Position numbers and translations under genes: made by a program. Source: CADCVW01 sp035644935 (lineage in GTDB: Bacteria; Pseudomonadota; Alphaproteobacteria; Sphingomonadales; Sphingomonadaceae). From it: 12,127 nt of DNA. The stretch spans positions 1 to 12,127 of the forward strand of contig DASQNO010000047.1 in the NCBI GenBank assembly GCA_035644935.1, written 5' to 3'. The notes under the pieces were generated by a model. It saw nothing but the letters and a program-made list of their open reading frames with translations, had not been told where the DNA came from and did not search any database. Below are positions 6,644 through 12,127 of this stretch, one piece after another. Position 1 is the stretch's first letter, and each line of letters begins with the position of its first letter.

Positions 6644-7272
6644 GCGGTCTCCTTGGGCTGGGGAAGGGCCGCGTCGTCGAGCGACTTGGCCTTGTGGTAG
6701 GCATGGCGAGCCGTGACGCGCGCCACGTAGTCCTCGAACCCGGGGCGCATTTCCATTGTGCCGAACTGGGTTCCCCAGATGATCTGCGAGCCGAGATAGA
6801 CGTCGAGCGCGGAGAACCTGTCGCCCAGCAGGTAAGGCGCGGCGCCGACGAGATGTTCAAGCGTGCCGAGAACCTGCGAAAGGCTGCCGTACCCGAGCAT
6901 CGCCTGCTGGTCCTCCGACGCCTCCCACTTCATGTGCCCGTTCGTGACCGCGGCTTCGACGGGACCGGCGCCGAAGAACATCCAGCGCAGGTAGGCGCCG
7001 CGGCGTGGGTCCTGGAGTGTCGGGGCGAGCTGTCGTTCGGGAAAGGCGTCGCCCAAGTAGGTGCAGATCGCCGCGCCTTCGGTGACGATCGTCTCGCCGT
7101 GCATCAGCGCCGGCACCTTTCCCATGGGATTGATCGCCAGGTAGTCCGGCGCCTTCATCGTCGTGCCGTAGTCGAGATTGACGACCTCGTACGGTTCTCC
7201 GATCTCCTCGAGCATCCATCGCGCGATACGGCCGCGGGACATCGGATTGGTATACAAAACCAGGTCAGGCAT
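6640..7272 (-). CDS. Glutathione S-transferase family protein
   Basis: A 210-aa cytosolic protein with the two-domain GST layout. The N-terminal thioredoxin-like domain (1-78) has VLYTNPMSRGRIARW with S12 as likely catalytic residue, the cis-Pro loop INPMGKVPAL (P54) and glutathione-contacting E65 in TEGAAICTYL. An all-helical C-terminal domain follows, with the N-capping motif around FSALDVYLG (D157). GGGGAG lies six bases before the ATG at 7272. An ATG 14 codons further upstream is less likely because its extra residues precede the first beta strand. It overlaps the downstream hydrolase gene by four bases and lies 87 bases after pncC on the same strand, so it may be read from an upstream promoter. 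Substrate is unknown; isomerase, dehalogenase or peroxidase roles are all possible in this family. Confidence 0.93.
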   Translation of the reverse strand: MPDLVLYTNPMSRGRIARWMLEEIGEPYEVVNLDYGTTMKAPDYLAINPMGKVPALMHGETIVTEGAAICTYLGDAFPERQLAPTLQDPRRGAYLRWMFFGAGPVEAAVTNGHMKWEASEDQQAMLGYGSLSQVLGTLEHLVGAAPYLLGDRFSALDVYLGSQIIWGTQFGTMEMRPGFEDYVARVTARHAYHKAKSLDDAALPQPKETA

Positions 7273-7359
7273 CGCTAACTCCCCAACAACCGCCCCCTTG
7301 GACGTGAAAGGCATGGCGGCTGAACCGAACCGCTGTCCGGACGCCAGCCCGCGCCAACA

Positions 7360-7869
7360 TCAGGCGCGGATCGCCTCTTCCAGCATATCCACCGCGGTCG
7401 CAACCGACGCCACGCGGACGCCGCCGCGACCGATCTGCCCGTATCTCATGCAGCGATGCGCGGTCTGAGCGCCGCGCCGCGCGACCGCGAAATGGACGAG
7501 CCCTTCCTCGGCATCCTCGCCGCCCGGGCCGGCGTAGCCGGTGACGGATATCGCCAGGTCGGCCTGGGCGCGAGCGAGCGCGCCTTCGGCCATCGCGCGG
7601 GCCACCGGTTCGGAAACGGCGTTGGCCTCCTTGATCAGCGTTAAGGGGATGCCCAGCAGGTCCGATTTGGACTCGTCGGTATACGTGACGAACCCCCGGT
7701 CGAAGGCGTGGCCGGCGCCGTCGATGTCGGTGAACAGCGAAGCGAGCAAACCGCCGGTGCAGGATTCGGCGGAGGCGAGCTTCAGATCACGCTCGCACAG
7801 GTGCCGCATCAGCGCTTCGGCGCGGTCGTCCAGCTCTTCGGGAAGGGACGGGCGAAGCGTCTCGGTCAT
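7360..7869 (-). CDS. pncC: CinA C-terminal domain protein, probable nicotinamide-nucleotide amidohydrolase
   Basis: A 169-aa stand-alone CinA C-terminal domain. Characterised members (PncC) deamidate nicotinamide mononucleotide to nicotinate mononucleotide, recycling the by-product of NAD-dependent DNA ligase. Signatures are LASAESCTGG with probable nucleophile S36, VTYTDESKSDLLG with conserved Y63 and K68, and VTGYAGPGGEDAEEG (109-123). The N-terminal molybdopterin-binding-like half of full CinA is absent, as is usual in proteobacteria. The ATG at 7869 lacks a clear Shine-Dalgarno and sits 12 bases after a 12-bp hairpin that separates it from clpA. That spacing suggests either co-transcription with control at the hairpin or a separate weak start. 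The gene symbol rests on domain family only. Confidence 0.92.
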   Translation of the reverse strand: MTETLRPSLPEELDDRAEALMRHLCERDLKLASAESCTGGLLASLFTDIDGAGHAFDRGFVTYTDESKSDLLGIPLTLIKEANAVSEPVARAMAEGALARAQADLAISVTGYAGPGGEDAEEGLVHFAVARRGAQTAHRCMRYGQIGRGGVRVASVATAVDMLEEAIRA

Positions 7870-7881
7870 GGCCGGAATAAG

Positions 7882-7911
7882 CCGCGGCGGGAAAAAGCGT
7901 TCCCGCCGCGG
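7882..7911 (-). terminator. 12-bp hairpin between clpA and pncC
   Basis: A perfect 12-bp GC-rich stem (7882-7893 with 7900-7911) has a six-base loop. It starts nine bases after the clpA stop on the minus strand. The bases that follow (CTTATTCC) are only weakly T-rich, so it may be a leaky terminator, an mRNA 3'-end stabiliser, or an attenuator before pncC. The hairpin is certain; its role is not. Confidence 0.55.
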
Positions 7912-7920
7912 ATGATCGAA

Positions 7921-10236
<2,316 letters not shown>

Positions 10237-10264
10237 TGGGGAGGCTCCATCGGCGACGGGGAGG

Positions 10265-10330
10265 GACCCGCCGCGGTTCTCGATCTATGTCGTAAGCCGC
10301 CGATCGTTGATCAAGAGCGGCCGGCGGGTC
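10265..10330. repeat. Long imperfect inverted repeat between the DUF1192 gene and clpA
   Basis: Bases 10265-10285 match the reverse complement of 10309-10330 at 18 positions with one gap, including nine perfect outer pairs (10265-10273 with 10322-10330). The arms enclose a 23-base loop. The right arm overlaps the stop codon of the DUF1192 gene and the left arm ends 29 bases before the clpA start. No T-run follows on the minus strand, so a plain terminator is unlikely. An operator or leader structure for clpA is possible but unproved. Confidence 0.5.
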
Positions 10331-10529
10331 ATCGGGTGCGGAACAGGTCTTCGGCCGTGGCGCGGTGCGAGGCGGCGAAGGCGATGCGGGCGCGGGTGCG
10401 GGCGATCTCCGCTTCCAGCGCGGCGATCCGCTCCTGCAGTTCGGCGGCGGACAGCGGGTCCAGGTCCTGCCTGCCCAGGGCGGCGAGCGGATCGACGGGC
10501 TTGCCCGGGAACAGTTCGTCCAAGTCCAT
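10329..10529 (-). CDS. DUF1192 family small protein
   Basis: A 66-aa protein of unknown function that matches the pattern of the alphaproteobacterial DUF1192 family. It begins MDLDELFPGKPVDPLAALGRQ, continues DLDPLSAAELQERI, and has a helical, probably coiled-coil segment (about 27-50, IAALEAEIARTRARIAFA) ending in HRATAEDLF. It has no signal peptide or membrane segment, so it is likely cytosolic. The Shine-Dalgarno is weak. The frame stays open far upstream, antisense to the quinone oxidoreductase gene, but only these last 66 codons look like protein. It diverges from the oxidoreductase gene with 63 bases between the starts and precedes clpA on the same strand. Confidence 0.88.
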   Translation of the reverse strand: MDLDELFPGKPVDPLAALGRQDLDPLSAAELQERIAALEAEIARTRARIAFAASHRATAEDLFRTR

Positions 10530-10592
10530 GCGCCGCAAGGTTGACCGGAGCCGGTCCGCTGTCAATGGAGCGTCTCCACGCGAGGCCATCCG

Positions 10593-11594
10593 ATGAACGC
10601 GCTGCCGGCTCAGATGATCGCGATCGGCATGTCGCGACCGGGCGGGCCCGAAGTGCTGGTGCCGGTTCGGCTTCCGGTGCCGCGGCCCGGACCCGGCGAG
10701 GTGCTGATCCGCGTCGCCGCGGCGGGGGTCAATCGCCCGGACGTCATGCAGCGCATGGGACTGTACCCACCCCCGCCGGGCGCGTCCGAAACGCTCGGGC
10801 TGGAGGTCGCGGGCGAGATCGTCGGCTTGGGGGAGGGCGTCGGCCCCGAGCAGACGGGGCAGCCCGTTTGTGCGCTGCTGACCGGCGGCGGCTATGCCGA
10901 GTTCGCCGTTGCGCCGCTGGGGCAGTGCCTGCCCGTGCCCGCCGGGCTGTCGATGACGCAGGCGGCGGCCATGCCCGAAACGCTGTTCACCGTCTGGAGC
11001 AACCTGTTCGAGCGCGCCTTCGCCGCGGAAGGCGACCTCGTGCTGGTCCACGGCGGGACCAGCGGCATCGGTACGATGGCGATCCAGCTGGGAACGCTGT
11101 TCGGATTGACGATGATCGTCACGGCGGGAAGCGAAGCCAAATGCGCCCGCGCGCTGGAGCTTGGGGCCGCGCATGCCATCAACTACCGCGACGCCGATTT
11201 CGCGGAGGAGGTTGCGCGGATCACCGGCGGGCGAGGCGTCGACATCGTGCTCGACATGGTCGGCGGTGATTATTTCGCTCGTAACTTGAAGTGCCTGGCC
11301 GACGACGGTCGCTACGTGTCGATCGCGGCGCAGCGCGGTGCCGATGCGACCTACCGCATCTGGGACGTGATGCGGCGGCGCCTGACGTTGACCGGCTCCA
11401 CGCTTCGCGCCCGCTCCGTCGAATTCAAGTCGCTGCTGTGCGACGAGATCGCGCGGCAGGTCTGGCCCTTTGCCGCCACCGGCCAACTGGAACCGGTAAT
11501 CGACCGCGTGTTTCCCCTGCGCGATGCGGCCGAAGCGCATCGGCGCATGGAAAGCAGCGAGCATGTTGGAAAGATCGTTCTGGACGCGAGCTAG
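10593..11594 (+). CDS. Zinc-free NAD(P)H quinone oxidoreductase (PIG3/QOR-like MDR)
   Basis: A 333-aa cytosolic medium-chain reductase of the zinc-free quinone oxidoreductase branch, close to the TP53I3/PIG3 group. It probably transfers electrons from NADPH to quinones. The GroES-like N-terminal domain has VAAAGVNRPDVMQRMGLYPPPPGAS (42-66). The Rossmann domain has LVHGGTSGIGTMAIQ (151-165) with the nucleotide loop at 154-160, and TAGSEAKC (177-184) as the 2'-phosphate region expected of NADPH users. The Cys/His cluster that binds structural zinc in alcohol dehydrogenases is absent. A weak GAGG (10582-10585) precedes the chosen ATG; M8 (10614) is an alternative start. It diverges from the DUF1192 gene and lies upstream of trcR. 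Confidence 0.93.
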   Translation: MNALPAQMIAIGMSRPGGPEVLVPVRLPVPRPGPGEVLIRVAAAGVNRPDVMQRMGLYPPPPGASETLGLEVAGEIVGLGEGVGPEQTGQPVCALLTGGGYAEFAVAPLGQCLPVPAGLSMTQAAAMPETLFTVWSNLFERAFAAEGDLVLVHGGTSGIGTMAIQLGTLFGLTMIVTAGSEAKCARALELGAAHAINYRDADFAEEVARITGGRGVDIVLDMVGGDYFARNLKCLADDGRYVSIAAQRGADATYRIWDVMRRRLTLTGSTLRARSVEFKSLLCDEIARQVWPFAATGQLEPVIDRVFPLRDAAEAHRRMESSEHVGKIVLDAS

Positions 11595-11601
11595 GGAAAG
11601 T

Positions 11602-11617
11602 TCCAAGAAAGCTTGGA
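11602..11617. other. Small hairpin after the quinone oxidoreductase gene
   Basis: TCCAAG and CTTGGA form a perfect 6-bp stem around AAAG, starting seven bases after the stop codon. No T-run follows on either strand, so it is not a convincing terminator; it may protect the mRNA 3' end. Confidence 0.35.
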
Positions 11618-11632
11618 TAGGCACGAAAAACG

Positions 11633-11661
11633 TTGCTCGGGCGACGTCGTTCATCTATGAT
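11633..11661 (+). promoter_or_regulatory. Probable sigma70-type promoter upstream of trcR
   Basis: TATGAT at 11656-11661 is a good -10 box and TTGCTC at 11633-11638 a partial -35 box, with an ideal 17-base spacer. Transcription would start near 11668, giving a leader of about 50 bases that contains the hairpin at 11675-11696. Confidence 0.5.
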
Positions 11662-11674
11662 TGCCGCCAAGTTC

Positions 11675-11704
11675 GGCCGTCCCGGGAGGGGCGGCCCTTT
11701 TCTT
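11675..11704 (+). terminator. Terminator-like hairpin in front of trcR
   Basis: A 9-bp stem (11675-11683 with 11688-11696, one G-U pair) has a GGGA loop and is followed by CTTTTCTT. It has all the marks of an intrinsic terminator. It may end the quinone oxidoreductase transcript, 80 bases after its stop, or act on RNA started at 11668 as an attenuator of trcR. Confidence 0.75.
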
Positions 11705-11719
11705 ATCTGGAGACTCCCA

Positions 11720-12127
11720 GTGGCCCAGCCGCTCATGCCCCATGCCACCGCGTCATGGCTCGTCGACAACACCGCGCTGACGTTCGAACAGATCGCGGAA
11801 TTCTGCGGGCTGCACATCCTGGAAGTGCAGGCGATCGCCGACGACACCGCCGCGACCAAGCTGACGGGACGCGACCCCTTGCGCGCCGGCGAACTGACGC
11901 AGGAGGAAATCAACCGCGGTCAGGACGATCCCGAATATAAGCTGGAGCTGCAAAAGGAGCCGGACAGCGTCAAGCGCTCCAAGGGACCGCGCTACACGCC
12001 CGTGTCCAAGCGCGCCGACAAGCCGGACGGCATCGCATGGATCGTACGCAACCACCCGGAAGTCACCGACGGCATGATCTCCAAGCTGATCGGCACCACG
12101 CGCACGACGATTTCGGCGATCCGCGAC
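11720..12127 (+). CDS. trcR: DUF1013 family cell-cycle transcriptional regulator TrcR (5' part)
   Basis: The first 136 codons of a gene that runs off the right edge. It starts at a GTG, seven bases after GGAG (11709-11712). The product begins MAQPLMPHATASWLVDNTALTFEQIAEFCGLHILEVQAIADD, a helix-turn-helix-like N-terminus typical of DUF1013. It continues with GRDPLRAGELTQEEI, PEYKLEL, and a second putative helix-turn-helix in GIAWIVRNHPEV through SKLIGTTRTTISAIRD. The family is nearly confined to Alphaproteobacteria. The Caulobacter member TrcR was reported to travel with RNA polymerase and promote cell-cycle promoters such as that of the CtrA regulator. An ATG five codons in (11735) is the only nearby alternative start and lacks a ribosome site. 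The family call is firm; function here is carried over from Caulobacter. Confidence 0.92.
   Translation, partial: MAQPLMPHATASWLVDNTALTFEQIAEFCGLHILEVQAIADDTAATKLTGRDPLRAGELTQEEINRGQDDPEYKLELQKEPDSVKRSKGPRYTPVSKRADKPDGIAWIVRNHPEVTDGMISKLIGTTRTTISAIRD

Noticed and set aside
7350..7368. Hairpin over the pncC stop codon (CGCGCC / GGCGCG)
   Set aside because: Only six base pairs, overlaps coding sequence and has no T-run on the minus strand.
10283..10314. Promoter for clpA on the minus strand (TTGATC and ATAGAT)
   Set aside because: The spacer is 19-20 bases and neither the sigma70 nor the heat-shock consensus fits well.
10530..11654. Extension of the DUF1192 frame to a 441-residue protein
   Set aside because: The added part is antisense to the quinone oxidoreductase and lacks protein-like composition; the family starts at MDLDELF.

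Overview
The window reads as ordinary, gene-dense chromosome of a GC-rich alphaproteobacterium, most likely a sphingomonad. The case for this rests on family-level resemblance: an OmpA protein with a Pro-rich linker and an FFDWD-type OmpA_C domain, a spinster-type MFS transporter, a DUF1192 protein next to a zinc-free quinone oxidoreductase, and a DUF1013/TrcR gene, a family typical of Alphaproteobacteria. I found no tRNA, rRNA, CRISPR array, insertion sequence, prophage or plasmid signal.

Layout, left half (1-5613). An OmpA-family porin/peptidoglycan anchor (+) ends in two tandem hairpins, the second a classic UUCG-loop terminator. A lipoprotein-type Cu/Zn superoxide dismutase (sodC, +) follows and converges on an MFS transporter (-); the two stop codons share one CTAG. 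A low-molecular-weight tyrosine phosphatase (+) diverges from the transporter and converges on an RNA 2',3'-cyclic phosphodiesterase (thpR, -). A Bax inhibitor-1 family membrane protein (+) closes this half with a strong GAAA-loop terminator.

Right half (5614-12127). A 150-bp cluster of palindromes (5615-5765) fills the gap between the BI-1 terminator and the end of the next gene. A minus-strand run then reads, in transcription order, DUF1192, clpA, pncC/cinA-C, a glutathione S-transferase and an exported dienelactone-hydrolase-family protein. The last two overlap by ATGA and are probably translationally coupled. On the plus strand, a PIG3-type quinone oxidoreductase diverges from the DUF1192 gene. 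It is followed by a promoter-like sequence, a terminator-like hairpin, and the 5' part of a GTG-initiated DUF1013/TrcR cell-cycle regulator gene that runs off the window.

Functionally the window mixes envelope maintenance (OmpA, SodC), stress and detoxification (SodC, GST, quinone oxidoreductase, dienelactone hydrolase), protein quality control (ClpA), NAD/RNA end repair (PncC, ThpR) and cell-cycle control (TrcR). I see no convincing new multi-gene system. The observations most worth checking are non-coding: the palindrome cluster, the trcR leader, and the long inverted repeat upstream of clpA. The absence of clpS next to clpA and the unexplained DUF1192 gene also deserve a look.
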